A stretch of DNA of 35,488 nucleotides from Sedimenticola hydrogenitrophicus. GTDB lineage: Bacteria > Pseudomonadota > Gammaproteobacteria > Chromatiales > Chromatiaceae. The stretch lies in the NCBI RefSeq assembly GCF_025175675.1, contig NZ_JANIOA010000042.1:1-35488 (forward strand), given 5' to 3'. The notes below the pieces were generated by a model. That model saw nothing but the letters and a program-made list of their open reading frames with translations. It made no database searches and had not been told where the DNA came from. Shown piece after piece: positions 7,781 to 15,480 of this stretch (position 1 is its first letter; each line of letters starts with the position of its first letter). The position numbers and the translations under genes were made by a program.

Positions 7781-8516
7781 GGCGTCGACTCTCCAGGTGG
7801 TGAATGGCCATCAGCAGACTGGCGATGATCAGCAGCAGGAAGTAGGCCAGGTCGCCGCTGCGCACCACACCGTCGAGAAAGGGCCGGTAGTGGCTGGTCA
7901 GGGAGAGCCACTCGAACAGGCCGCTGCGATCGTCGGAACCCGACAGGTTGACGATCCAGAGAAACAGCAGCAGCCCGTAGCTGCTGATGGCGGCCACCGC
8001 CGGTTGCTCGGTCAGGCTGGAGAGAAACAGGCCGATGGCGCTGTAGCAGGCCAGCAGCAGTCCCATTCCCAGCAGGGTGGCGGCCAGACGGCCCAGGTCC
8101 GGGGTACCGCCCAGCAGCAGCGACAGCGGCAGCAGCGCGATCAGCAACAGCAGCAGCCCGAACACCCCCAGCATGGCCAGGTATTTGCCCAATACGATCT
8201 GGGCGGTGGAGATCGGCGCCGAGAAGAGCAGCCGGATGGTGCCGCTGCGCTGCTCTTCACTCAGCAGACGCATGGTCAGCAGCGGGGTCAGCAGCAGCAG
8301 GACCATGGCGCCGGAATCGAACAGCGGTGCGACCACCAGATCGGTGACCCCCAGCTCCGAGGCGCCGGCGACCAGCTGCGGTTGCAGCTGCATGAAGCTC
8401 TCGATCTGCACCAGGAACAGCCAGGCGAGGATGACCATGGCCACGCCCAGCAGGCTCCAGGCGAGTGGGGAGAGGAACAGGGCGCGCAGCTCCCGACCGG
8501 CCACGGCGCGGATCAC
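7770..8516 (-). CDS. ABC transporter permease (GldF-like)
   Basis: The 248-residue integral membrane protein has about six hydrophobic helices. The N-terminus RELRALFLSPLAW is characteristic of ABC-2/GldF permeases, as is the cytoplasmic segment LLSEEQRSGTIRLLFSAPIS. It should form the membrane channel for the ATPase encoded just upstream. I chose the GTG at 8516, which overlaps the ATPase stop as GTGA, because it gives the family N-terminus. Residues encoded further upstream are the ATPase gene read in another frame. The transported substrate is unknown; the GldG-like and DUF4340 genes downstream belong to the same operon. Confidence 0.9.
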   Translation of the reverse strand: MIRAVAGRELRALFLSPLAWSLLGVAMVILAWLFLVQIESFMQLQPQLVAGASELGVTDLVVAPLFDSGAMVLLLLTPLLTMRLLSEEQRSGTIRLLFSAPISTAQIVLGKYLAMLGVFGLLLLLIALLPLSLLLGGTPDLGRLAATLLGMGLLLACYSAIGLFLSSLTEQPAVAAISSYGLLLFLWIVNLSGSDDRSGLFEWLSLTSHYRPFLDGVVRSGDLAYFLLLIIASLLMAIHHLESRRRGG

Positions 8517-9457
8517 TGGATCCGCTCCGCGAGTGTGGCTTGATCGAATGCGATCTGGCCGAGCGTGACCTGGCTGAAGATCCGTTCCAGGTCGTCCTGA
8601 TCGCCGCGCAGTTCGCACAACCGCCCGCCCAGGCGCACGATCGCCTCGGCAATCTCCGCCGGGCCGTGGCTCCCGGCAAGGGTGAGGCGGAATTGCCGCG
8701 GATCCAGCGGTTCAACCGCGCTCACCCCCGGCAAATCGGCCAGCAAAGCGCCGTCGCCATCCGTCCCCAACGTCACCAGCAACCGGTTCTGCTGCCGTTG
8801 ACTGACCGGTCCGGAATAGACCAGCCGGCCCTGGTGCAGGATCAGCACCCGATCGCAGAGCGATTGCACCTCGGGCAGGATATGGGTGGAGAGCAGCACG
8901 CCGCAGGCCTCCGCCAGGTCGCGGATCAGGCTGCGAATTTCCCGGACCTGGTTCGGGTCCAGGCCGCTGGTGGGTTCGTCGAGGATGATGATGCGCGGAT
9001 TGTGGATGATCGTCTGGGCGATGCCGACCCGCTGCTGATAGCCCTTGGAGAGGTTGCCGATCACCCGCGAGCCCATCGGGCTCAGACCACAACGCGCCTT
9101 GGCCCGCGCCACGGCATGGTCACTGTCTGCCGCGCTGACCCGGTGTATCCGGGCGCAGAAGCGGAGGTATTCATCCACCCGCATCTCCGGGTAGAGTGGG
9201 GGGGTCTCAGGCAGATAGCCGAGGGCGCTTTTGGCCTGTATGGGGTCTTGCCGCAGATCGATACCGTCCAGCCGCACGCGGCCGCTGCTGGGTGCCAGCA
9301 CGCCGCTGATGATCTGCATGGTGGTGGATTTTCCGGCGCCGTTGGGGCCGAGAAATCCCAGCACTTCGCCCGGCTGCAGCTCGAAGCTGAGATCCTCCAC
9401 GGCGCAGTGATCACCATAGCGCCGGGAGAGATTTTCAATGTGGATTAATGCGGCCAT
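8513..9457 (-). CDS. ABC transporter ATP-binding protein (GldA-like)
   Basis: The 314-residue protein has a complete ABC ATPase domain: Walker A GPNGAGKS (37-44), signature LSKGYQQR, Walker B IIILDEPTSGLDP and the switch histidine in STHILPE. A C-terminal extension of about 90 residues follows (LVTLGTDGDGALLADLPGVS onward), as in ABC-2/GldA ATPases. It powers the permease encoded next. The ATG at 9457 gives the normal start (MAALIHIENLSRRYG); the open frame upstream runs into a REP-like repeat and is not coding. The ribosome site is weak. This is the first gene of the four-gene operon. Confidence 0.93.
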   Translation of the reverse strand: MAALIHIENLSRRYGDHCAVEDLSFELQPGEVLGFLGPNGAGKSTTMQIISGVLAPSSGRVRLDGIDLRQDPIQAKSALGYLPETPPLYPEMRVDEYLRFCARIHRVSAADSDHAVARAKARCGLSPMGSRVIGNLSKGYQQRVGIAQTIIHNPRIIILDEPTSGLDPNQVREIRSLIRDLAEACGVLLSTHILPEVQSLCDRVLILHQGRLVYSGPVSQRQQNRLLVTLGTDGDGALLADLPGVSAVEPLDPRQFRLTLAGSHGPAEIAEAIVRLGGRLCELRGDQDDLERIFSQVTLGQIAFDQATLAERIQ

Positions 9458-9550
9458 TGGGCCAGCAAGGTACAGGAGATCGGGTCGTAAGATCAAGATG
9501 CCCCGGCATCGGTTGATGAAGTCGGGTACGGGCGTGCGGTGTGTAGCGCG

Positions 9551-9628
9551 GTAGGATGCGGTGAGTAACACGAACCGCATCAAATCTTTCCGCGGCTGAT
9601 GCGGTTCGCAAGCGCACCAGCATCCTAC
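9551..9628. repeat. REP-like palindrome, copy 2
   Basis: The arms are GTAGGATGCGGTGAGTAACA (9551-9570) and CACCAGCATCCTAC (9615-9628). An inner pair, CGAACCGCATCA and TGATGCGGTTCG, forms a long stem around a 14-base loop. It lies about 95 bp before the ABC ATPase start. Confidence 0.85.
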
Positions 9629-9676
9629 AGTGCGATTGGGGTGAAGTACGACCCCAACGAGTCGGATCTTGGACCT

Positions 9677-9708
9677 AGGAGCCTGTCGGTCAAGCCCGAC
9701 AGACTCCT
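9677..9708. terminator. Hairpin after the 55-residue gene
   Basis: AGGAGCCTGTCGG (9677-9689) pairs with CCGACAGACTCCT (9696-9708) with one mismatch and a 6-base loop. It begins 10 bases past the stop codon of the small minus-strand gene and probably marks its 3' end, but no T-run follows on that strand, so intrinsic termination is uncertain. Confidence 0.5.
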
Positions 9709-9717
9709 GGGAAATAA

Positions 9718-9885
9718 CTAGTGGGATACCTGCTCCGGTAGGCCGCCATCCTGGCAGACACAGCCGCCGGTCCAGCGGGCAAAGGTGTGCTCGGACGGGG
9801 GTTCAACTCCAATGTAATTGGCCGAGAGGGCGATAAACTCGGCGATGCGCTCCCGCTTCTGGCAATTGATGTTCTGATGTTCCAT
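9718..9885 (-). CDS. Unknown 55-residue protein
   Basis: A short gene with strong expression signals. The ATG at 9885 is preceded by a perfect AGGAGG, and a -35/-10 pair lies about 36-64 bases before the start. The product begins MEHQNINCQKRERIAEFIAL, and its end contains FARWTGGCVCQDGG. It has Cys8, Cys42 and Cys44, a helical first half and a Gly/Cys-rich end. There is no signal peptide or membrane segment. I do not recognise the family. The Cys-Val-Cys pair could bind metal or be redox-active, but this is speculation. It lies downstream of the GGDEF-EAL gene and is separated from it by a strong hairpin and its own promoter, so it is likely expressed independently. Confidence 0.72.
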   Translation of the reverse strand: MEHQNINCQKRERIAEFIALSANYIGVEPPSEHTFARWTGGCVCQDGGLPEQVSH

Positions 9886-9920
9886 GACAAATCCTCCTGG
9901 ATAATGATCTGCTGGTTAAT

Positions 9921-9949
9921 ACCATACTGATTTACTCGGTTATTATCAA
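9921..9949 (-). promoter_or_regulatory. Sigma-70-like promoter of the 55-residue gene
   Basis: On the minus strand, TTGATA (9944-9949, five of six to consensus) is followed by exactly 17 bases and then TATGGT (9921-9926, four of six). The predicted transcript starts near 9914 and has a leader of about 29 bases with the AGGAGG ribosome site. Confidence 0.55.
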
Positions 9950-10040
9950 GCCCACAGATTACGCTGGCATTGATAGTGTGCACGGCGTTGGTTTCCGTTT
10001 GATGACGCGAGTGGGTCAGTGGTTGCCGGTGAGGACCTTG

Positions 10041-10102
10041 AACCCGAGTCGCAATAACCCCTCGGGGCGCCGTGCGGGCGCGGGTTATGTCGACTCGGGG
10101 TT
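10041..10102. terminator. Long hairpin at the 3' end of the GGDEF-EAL gene
   Basis: AACCCGAGTCG (10041-10051) plus ATAACCC (10054-10060) pair with GGGTTAT (10082-10088) plus CGACTCGGGGTT (10091-10102), with a 2-base internal mismatch and a mostly G/C loop. The right arm overlaps the last codons and stop of the minus-strand gene. No long T-run follows, so it may act as a terminator or as an mRNA 3'-end protector. Confidence 0.5.
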
Positions 10103-13066
10103 TGGGGAGTGTTGCCGCGCGTAGGGCGGGATAGCGTACTGTGCCAGAAGCTGGCCGAACTCCCTGGCGGGAACCGGTTTGCTGATCAGGTAGCCCTGGA
10201 TGTTGTCGCAGCCGCAATGTTTGAGAAACGCCATCTGCGCCTCGCTCTCCACCCCCTCGGCGATCACCTCCAGTTTCAGGCTTTTGGCCATGGCGCCGAT
10301 GGTCATGGCGATGGCGGCATCATCCTCTGACTGGGTAATGTTGCGGACGAAGGCGCGGTCGATCTTGAGCTTGTCGAACGGAAAACGCTGCAGATAGGAG
10401 AGTGATGAGTGACCGGTGCCGAAGTCATCCAGGGCCAGTCGCACACCCTGTCGCTTCAGGGTGCCGAGGGCCTCGATCATGCGCTCGGGATCCTCCATCA
10501 TGGTGCTCTCGGTAATTTCGATTTCCAGCGAGGCGGGATTGATCGCGGTATCGCTGATGATGCGCCGGACTATATCCGCCATGTCCTGGCCTTCCAACTG
10601 GCGCACCGAGACATTCACCGCCACGATCAGCTCCGGGTAGCCGTTGCGCTGGAAATACTTCAGCTGCCGGCAGGCGGTTTCCAGCACCCATACGCCGATG
10701 GGCAGGATCAGCCCGGTCTCCTCGGCGAGGGGGATGAAGCGGTCGGGGCTGATCAGACCGCGTCGTGGATGGTGCCAGCGTAACAGCGCCTCCATGCCGG
10801 TGATCCGCTGGGTACGCTGATTGAACTGGGGCTGGTAATAGAGCTCCAGCTCATGGTCGCGCAGCGCGTTGCGCAAGTCGTTCTCCATCTCCATGCGCTG
10901 CTGAACCTGGTGGTTCAGCTCCTCGGTGAAGAACTGCAGCTTCTCACCGCCGCGGTTCTTCGCCTGGTACATGGCGGCGTCGGCATTGCTCAGCAGGTTG
11001 TCCAGCCGTTTGCCGTCCTGGGGCCAGAGTGCTACCCCGATGGCACAACTGACATGCAACAGGCGTTCACCGACCGTAATCGGCCGGCTGATTTTCTGGG
11101 TAATGCGGCGAGCGAAATCGGTCACCACGCCGGGCGACTCGATCTCGGTCAACAGGATGACGAATTCGTCACCGCCATAACGTGAGACGGTGTCGCTGGC
11201 ACGGGCCAGCTTCGACAGCCGCTTGCCCACCTCCACCAGCACCTGATCGCCGGTTTCGTGGCCGAGGCTGTCGTTGATCAGCTTGAAGCGGTTCAGATCC
11301 AGCATCAGCAGGGCGATCTGTTTCGTCTGCCGCCTGGGGTGGCCGATCAGTTGGATAAAACGCTCGGCCAGCAGGCTGCGGTTGGGCAGGCCGGTCAGCT
11401 CGTCGTGATAGGCCAGGTAGTTGAGCCGCTCCTCCATCGCCTTGCGCTGGCTGATGTCGTGATGCATGCCGATAAAGTGGCTGATCTCGCCCAGCTTGTC
11501 CCTGACCGGCGAGATGCTCACCAGCTCCCAGAACAGTTCACCATTCTTCTTGCGGTTGAGCAGCTCGCCCTCCCAGATATCTCCACCTTTGATGGTCTGC
11601 CACAGGGCCTCGTAGACCGCCATCGGCGTCTGGCCGGAGGCGGTTTTGTTGTACTTGCGGCCAATCACCTCCTCCTGCCGGTAACCGGTAGTGAGTTCGA
11701 AGCGGTGATTGACATACTCGGTGACACCCTCGGCGTCGGTGATCACCAGGGAGCTGACGCTCTGCTCGATCGCCTGGTGCAGCTTGCGCAGCTCCTGTTC
11801 CACCAGTTCACGCTGCTCCCGGTCCGCCAGCAGGCTCAGGCGCATCGACTCGAAGCTCTGGCCCAGGCGGCCGAATTCATCCTGGGCATCGATCTTGAGC
11901 GGTTGTCTGAGGTTGCCCGACTCGATGGTCCTGGCGGCGTTCTCCAGCAGGTTCAGGGGGAACAGGATGCGCCGATAGGTGATCAGATAAGTGACGAAGA
12001 ACAGCACCAGCACCAGCAGCACGGTGGCCATCAGGGCGACCACGGTCTGGTTGGCCTGCTGTTGAATGGCGGCGATATCCTGTCCGTTGTGGATGCTGGC
12101 GGCCTCGGCGATGGCGGTGATGGTATCGATGGCGCGCGAGGCCTCGGAAAACCACACCAGCTCGGTCACCGGGTAGGGCGTGCCATTGCGGCTGGCCTCC
12201 AGGACCTGGCTGCGGATTTTTTCATAGCTGCCCTTGAAAACCGCCTGATAACGGGCCAGGGCAACCTTGATTTCCGGGGTTTCCGGGTAGAAGGCCAGTA
12301 TCTCGAAGCTCTTTTTTTCGCCGAACTCCAGCGCCTCCCGATATTGGATCAGGTGATGCAGTTCATCCATGCTGAGCGTTTTGTTCAATGCAATAGCCCG
12401 GCCGATATCGGCCCGTTCACGGCCGGCATACTCGGCCATGGTATAGAAGGCATCGCGCAGCATCTGCCCGTAATAGATGACATGGTCCACCTCTTGGGTC
12501 GGCGCCATGATGGCGCGCTGCAGCTTGGCGATATCTTCAATTTTCCCGGTCACCAGGCCAAACCAGCGCTGGGAAATCCGGGGATCCGTGTCCCCGAGAA
12601 ACACCCGGTCCACCTCGCGGCGCAGTAGCTGCAGCTGATCGTAGAGCTGCCGTATGGCCGTGTAGGCGCGATCGAGCGGGGTCAAGCCTTCAGGGTCGTG
12701 ATATTGCTGGAGAATCCGCGAGAACTCCCGGTATCTGTGGTCGGTGCGTTTGCGCTGGTCATTCAGGCGGATCAGCTGTTCCGCCTCCAGCGTGCCGGGC
12801 ATGGCCAGAAGTGTAGAGGTGAGACCCCGTTCCACCGCCAGCTCGGTGGTCAGTTGCAGCGACCGGTCCGCCAATAGGTTGACCAGCCCCAGGTGGCTGG
12901 CGGATTCATGTTGGCGGATGACCCCGATACTGTTCCAGGCAATGGCGGAGACCGCGACCGCACAGAGCAGGCCCAGCACCATGAGCAGGAGCCGGCGGAT
13001 CTTGATGTGGCAGATCAGATTCTGAAGCCAGGGCAACGTATCACCTTCGTTGTTTTGCGACGGCAT
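10085..13066 (-). CDS. NIT-HAMP-PAS-GGDEF-EAL cyclic-di-GMP protein
   Basis: A 993-residue membrane sensor that should make and/or break cyclic di-GMP. Order: a membrane helix (residues 25-47); a periplasmic helical sensor (about 55-335) with the ELAVERGL signature of NIT nitrate/nitrite-sensing domains; a second helix (342-363); HAMP (364-418); PAS (430-540); GGDEF (550-715) with RYGGDEF at 629-635 and an intact RxxD inhibitory site (622-625); EAL (735-975) with EAL at 759-761, DDFGTG (880-885), KIDRAF and AEGVE (936-940). Both catalytic sites look intact, so the net activity cannot be read from sequence. The ligand being nitrate or nitrite is inference from the domain name. The gene seems to be a single transcription unit. 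Confidence 0.93.
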   Translation of the reverse strand: MPSQNNEGDTLPWLQNLICHIKIRRLLLMVLGLLCAVAVSAIAWNSIGVIRQHESASHLGLVNLLADRSLQLTTELAVERGLTSTLLAMPGTLEAEQLIRLNDQRKRTDHRYREFSRILQQYHDPEGLTPLDRAYTAIRQLYDQLQLLRREVDRVFLGDTDPRISQRWFGLVTGKIEDIAKLQRAIMAPTQEVDHVIYYGQMLRDAFYTMAEYAGRERADIGRAIALNKTLSMDELHHLIQYREALEFGEKKSFEILAFYPETPEIKVALARYQAVFKGSYEKIRSQVLEASRNGTPYPVTELVWFSEASRAIDTITAIAEAASIHNGQDIAAIQQQANQTVVALMATVLLVLVLFFVTYLITYRRILFPLNLLENAARTIESGNLRQPLKIDAQDEFGRLGQSFESMRLSLLADREQRELVEQELRKLHQAIEQSVSSLVITDAEGVTEYVNHRFELTTGYRQEEVIGRKYNKTASGQTPMAVYEALWQTIKGGDIWEGELLNRKKNGELFWELVSISPVRDKLGEISHFIGMHHDISQRKAMEERLNYLAYHDELTGLPNRSLLAERFIQLIGHPRRQTKQIALLMLDLNRFKLINDSLGHETGDQVLVEVGKRLSKLARASDTVSRYGGDEFVILLTEIESPGVVTDFARRITQKISRPITVGERLLHVSCAIGVALWPQDGKRLDNLLSNADAAMYQAKNRGGEKLQFFTEELNHQVQQRMEMENDLRNALRDHELELYYQPQFNQRTQRITGMEALLRWHHPRRGLISPDRFIPLAEETGLILPIGVWVLETACRQLKYFQRNGYPELIVAVNVSVRQLEGQDMADIVRRIISDTAINPASLEIEITESTMMEDPERMIEALGTLKRQGVRLALDDFGTGHSSLSYLQRFPFDKLKIDRAFVRNITQSEDDAAIAMTIGAMAKSLKLEVIAEGVESEAQMAFLKHCGCDNIQGYLISKPVPAREFGQLLAQYAIPPYARQHSPNPEST

Positions 13067-13266
13067 CCCCGACGTGAAATAATGGGGCTACGCTGTGTTC
13101 AGCCTTTTAGTTATGTGGTATTGGCGAATCAGTGTGGCGGCCGCGATGCCTACTGGCTATTTGTCGGCGCCAACTGGTGATTCTTTAAAAAGTTTTTATC
13201 GAATCTACAGTAACCTCAGGGTGTTTGTGGTATTAACCCTCCATTTTACTTTTATAGAGACATTTC

Positions 13267-13758
13267 ATGCAGATCAGCGATTTTAAGGCCGTCATCCTCG
13301 ACTATGTCACCCGCGACCAGAGTGGCGAAATCATCGACAGCTCCGCCAACGACGGCTACCTGACCTATATCCACGGCACCGAGAGCCTGATACCGGCCCT
13401 GGAGCAGGCACTCGCCGGGCACCGGCAGGGCGATAAGCTGTCGGTCAGCATTCCCTGCGAAGAGGCTTATGGGGAGCGGGACGAAAGCCTGATCGAAGGG
13501 GTGCCGCGGGACAATTTTCCCGGCGTCGAGCAGATCACGGTGGGCATGCAGTTCCAGACCGAGATGGAGGAGGGGGTTCCCTTCCTGGTCACCGTGGTGG
13601 AAGTGGACGAAGCGACCGTCACCGTGGACGGAAACCATCCGATGGCCGGCAAGGACCTCAATTTCGACCTGGAGATCATTGAGGTGCGCGAAGCCAGCGC
13701 GGATGAGATCGAGCACGGCCATGTGCATCACGATGGCGACCACTGCCAGACCCACTGA
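13267..13758 (+). CDS. slyD: SlyD-type FKBP peptidyl-prolyl isomerase
   Basis: The 163-residue cytoplasmic protein combines prolyl isomerase and chaperone parts. It begins MQISDFKAVILDYVTRD. The FKBP core has DSSANDGYLTYIHG and LIPALEQALAGHRQGD, and the insert-in-flap region starts at IPCEEAYGERDESLIEGVPR. DGNHPMAGKDLNFDLEI is the usual end of the FKBP domain. A short metal-binding tail (HGHVHHDGDHCQTH, residues 150-163) is His-rich, though much shorter than that of E. coli SlyD. SlyD proteins assist folding and nickel delivery. The gene starts a three-gene plus-strand group. AGAGA precedes the ATG, and the 200-bp gap upstream separates it from the divergent GGDEF-EAL gene. Confidence 0.92.
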   Translation: MQISDFKAVILDYVTRDQSGEIIDSSANDGYLTYIHGTESLIPALEQALAGHRQGDKLSVSIPCEEAYGERDESLIEGVPRDNFPGVEQITVGMQFQTEMEEGVPFLVTVVEVDEATVTVDGNHPMAGKDLNFDLEIIEVREASADEIEHGHVHHDGDHCQTH

Positions 13759-13776
13759 TCCGGGCGCGCGCGCATC

Positions 13777-14289
13777 ATGCCCTACCGGATACCCGAACGG
13801 CTGGAGACGGAAAGGCTGATACTGCGCACCTTCCGGGAGGACGACTGGCGGGACCTGCACGCCTATTATTCCGACCCGGAATGCACCCGCTACACGGTGG
13901 GTAAGCCGCTCAGTGAAGGCGGAACCTGGCGCACCATGGCGGGCATGATGGGGCACTGGCTGCTGCGCGGTTACGGTCCCTATGCGGTGGAGGAGCGCGG
14001 CACGGGCCGGGTGATTGGCCCGGTGGGCCTCTGGTATCCGGTGGACTGGCCGGAGCCGGAGATCAAGTGGGCCCTGGCCCGGGACTGCTGGGGCCGGGGC
14101 TACGCGGTCGAGGCGGCCGTGGCCGTGCGGGAAATGGCCAAGGTATCGTTGCCGGGCCTCCATCTGATCAGCTTTATCCAGGCGGAAAACGGCGCCTCTA
14201 TCGCCCTGGCGGAAAGGATGGGGGCGACCTTTGAGAAGGTCCTGCCGTTCCGCGGTGGGGAGTGGCGTCTCTATCGCCATCAACGGTGA
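13777..14289 (+). CDS. GNAT family N-acetyltransferase
   Basis: The 170-residue protein begins with ERLETERLILRTFREDDW, the start of the RimJ/RimL-like Acetyltransf_3 group. VIGPVGLWYPVDWPEPEIKWAL forms the central strands, and RDCWGRGYAVEAAVAVREMA is the acetyl-CoA pyrophosphate-binding loop and helix. AENGASIALAERMGATFEKV is the typical C-terminal motif. The substrate is unknown. It follows slyD after 18 bp with no clear ribosome site and precedes the DUF924 gene by 17 bp, so the three are likely one operon without an obvious shared pathway. Confidence 0.92.
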   Translation: MPYRIPERLETERLILRTFREDDWRDLHAYYSDPECTRYTVGKPLSEGGTWRTMAGMMGHWLLRGYGPYAVEERGTGRVIGPVGLWYPVDWPEPEIKWALARDCWGRGYAVEAAVAVREMAKVSLPGLHLISFIQAENGASIALAERMGATFEKVLPFRGGEWRLYRHQR

Positions 14290-14306
14290 AATATGGGGGG
14301 AGTGCG

Positions 14307-14855
14307 ATGGCTGTCGAACCACGGGATATTATCGAATTCTGGTTCACCGAGCCGGTTTCACAGCACTGGTTCTCCGCCACGCCGGAGCTGGATCAGACCA
14401 TCGCTGACCGCTTCCAGCCCCTCTGGGCGCGGGCGGCCGAGGGGCAACTGGATCACTGGATGACCAGCGCCGAAGGCTGCCTGGCGCTGGTGATCCTGCT
14501 GGATCAGTTTCCGCTGAACATGTTCCGCGGGCGGCCCGAGAGTTTCCAAACCGAGGCCCAGGCCCGGGAGATCGCCGGATTCGCCGTCAAACGCGGCTTC
14601 GATCAATCCCTGAACGGCGCCCGGCGCGCTTTCCTCTACATGCCGTACATGCACAGCGAGGAGCTGCGGGATCAGGAGACCTCCGTCGAACTCTTTGAGC
14701 AGGCCGGGCTGCAGGACAATCTCGCCTTTGCCCGGCACCACCGGGAGATCGTGCGCCGTTTCGGACGTTTTCCCCATCGCAATGCCATCCTCGGCCGTAC
14801 CAGCCACCCGGAAGAGCTGGAATATCTCGTCTCGGATGGGGCCTTCACCGGCTGA
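14307..14855 (+). CDS. DUF924 family protein
   Basis: The 182-residue protein begins MAVEPRDIIEFWFTEP and contains the family hallmark DQFPLNMFRG, then RRAFLYMPYMHSE and GRFPHRNAILGR. Together these are diagnostic of DUF924, an all-helical family resembling a tetratricopeptide fold with no established function. I chose the ATG at 14307 because GGGGGGAG precedes it and the protein then starts as in its relatives; a longer in-frame start would add 15 unrelated residues. It is last in the slyD-GNAT-DUF924 group and is followed by a REP-like palindrome. Confidence 0.93.
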   Translation: MAVEPRDIIEFWFTEPVSQHWFSATPELDQTIADRFQPLWARAAEGQLDHWMTSAEGCLALVILLDQFPLNMFRGRPESFQTEAQAREIAGFAVKRGFDQSLNGARRAFLYMPYMHSEELRDQETSVELFEQAGLQDNLAFARHHREIVRRFGRFPHRNAILGRTSHPEELEYLVSDGAFTG

Positions 14856-14901
14856 TATTCGCCGGTGCCCACGACGGGGCGCCCTATGACCGGTTTTCGG
14901 G

Positions 14902-14982
14902 GTAGGATGCTGGTGAGCTTGCGAACCGCATCATTTGCTCGCCACTGGACCGATGCGGTTCGTTTTACTCACCGTATCCTAC
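14902..14982. repeat. REP-like palindrome, copy 3
   Basis: It begins GTAGGATGCTGGTGAGC and ends ACTCACCGTATCCTAC. The inner pair CGAACCGCATC and GATGCGGTTCG repeats the pattern of the copies at 4583 and 9551. It lies in the convergent gap between the DUF924 gene and ppnP. Confidence 0.82.
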
Positions 14983-15064
14983 GGGTTGTGGTTTTGCGGG
15001 TGGGTTAGGCCCGCCCTGCGCAGGAAGTGGGCGTTTGCATCGCTGACCCACCCTGAGAAACTTG

Positions 15065-15346
15065 CTATTCGTAGGTACAGAGGTAGGCGCTCTCCTCGGC
15101 CACCTTGAGCTGGAACTTCTCCCCTGCCGCGACGATGAAGCGGTCGCCCTGACGGAAGTCCTGCCAGTCGGCGGCACCGGGGAGCATCACCGTCAGGCCG
15201 CCGCTGACCACCGTGATGGTCTCCTTCTGGCTGGTGCCGAACTCGTACTCGCCCACGGCCATGACGCCGACGGTGGCGGGCAGGGTGGCGGTCTGAAAGG
15301 CGATGGAGGCAACGTTACCGTCAAAATACTGGTTGATCTTGAACAT
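15065..15346 (-). CDS. ppnP: Pyrimidine/purine nucleoside phosphorylase PpnP
   Basis: PpnP is a small cupin-fold enzyme that splits nucleosides with phosphate to give the base and ribose-1-phosphate. The 93-residue product ([17 protein letters not shown] at the start) matches the E. coli YaiE/PpnP layout: [48 protein letters not shown]. The length is within one residue of the E. coli protein. The ATG at 15346 has GGAG at suitable distance; a start 15 bases earlier would add unrelated residues. It lies downstream of mgtE but is separated by a possible terminator, so it is probably transcribed separately. Confidence 0.95.
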   Translation of the reverse strand: MFKINQYFDGNVASIAFQTATLPATVGVMAVGEYEFGTSQKETITVVSGGLTVMLPGAADWQDFRQGDRFIVAAGEKFQLKVAEESAYLCTYE

Positions 15347-15365
15347 CGGGGTGACTCCCAAGGTT

Positions 15366-15387
15366 AAAAAAAGGCGCTAAAGGTGCC
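15366..15387 (-). terminator. Possible terminator of mgtE
   Basis: On the minus strand a short stem, GGCAC/GCGCC with one mismatch around the loop CTTTA, is followed by seven T residues. It lies 93 bases past the mgtE stop and just before the ppnP start. A second hairpin (CCCGG/CCGGG) sits directly before it. The stem is weak. Confidence 0.35.
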
Positions 15388-15480
15388 CCGGTTCAGGCCG
15401 GGCGTCAACTATTAATTCAGCGGGCAGGATGATATTGGCGGTGATCGATGAGCCCGCGCGCGAGCTCGGTAGTCATCCGC

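Noticed and set aside
9690-10217. 175-codon minus-strand frame
   Set aside because: It overlaps the end of the GGDEF-EAL gene and the 55-residue gene in another frame; it has no good start signal and a biased composition.
11258-12628. 456-codon plus-strand frame opposite the GGDEF-EAL gene
   Set aside because: Antisense shadow; the minus-strand gene has complete domains throughout.
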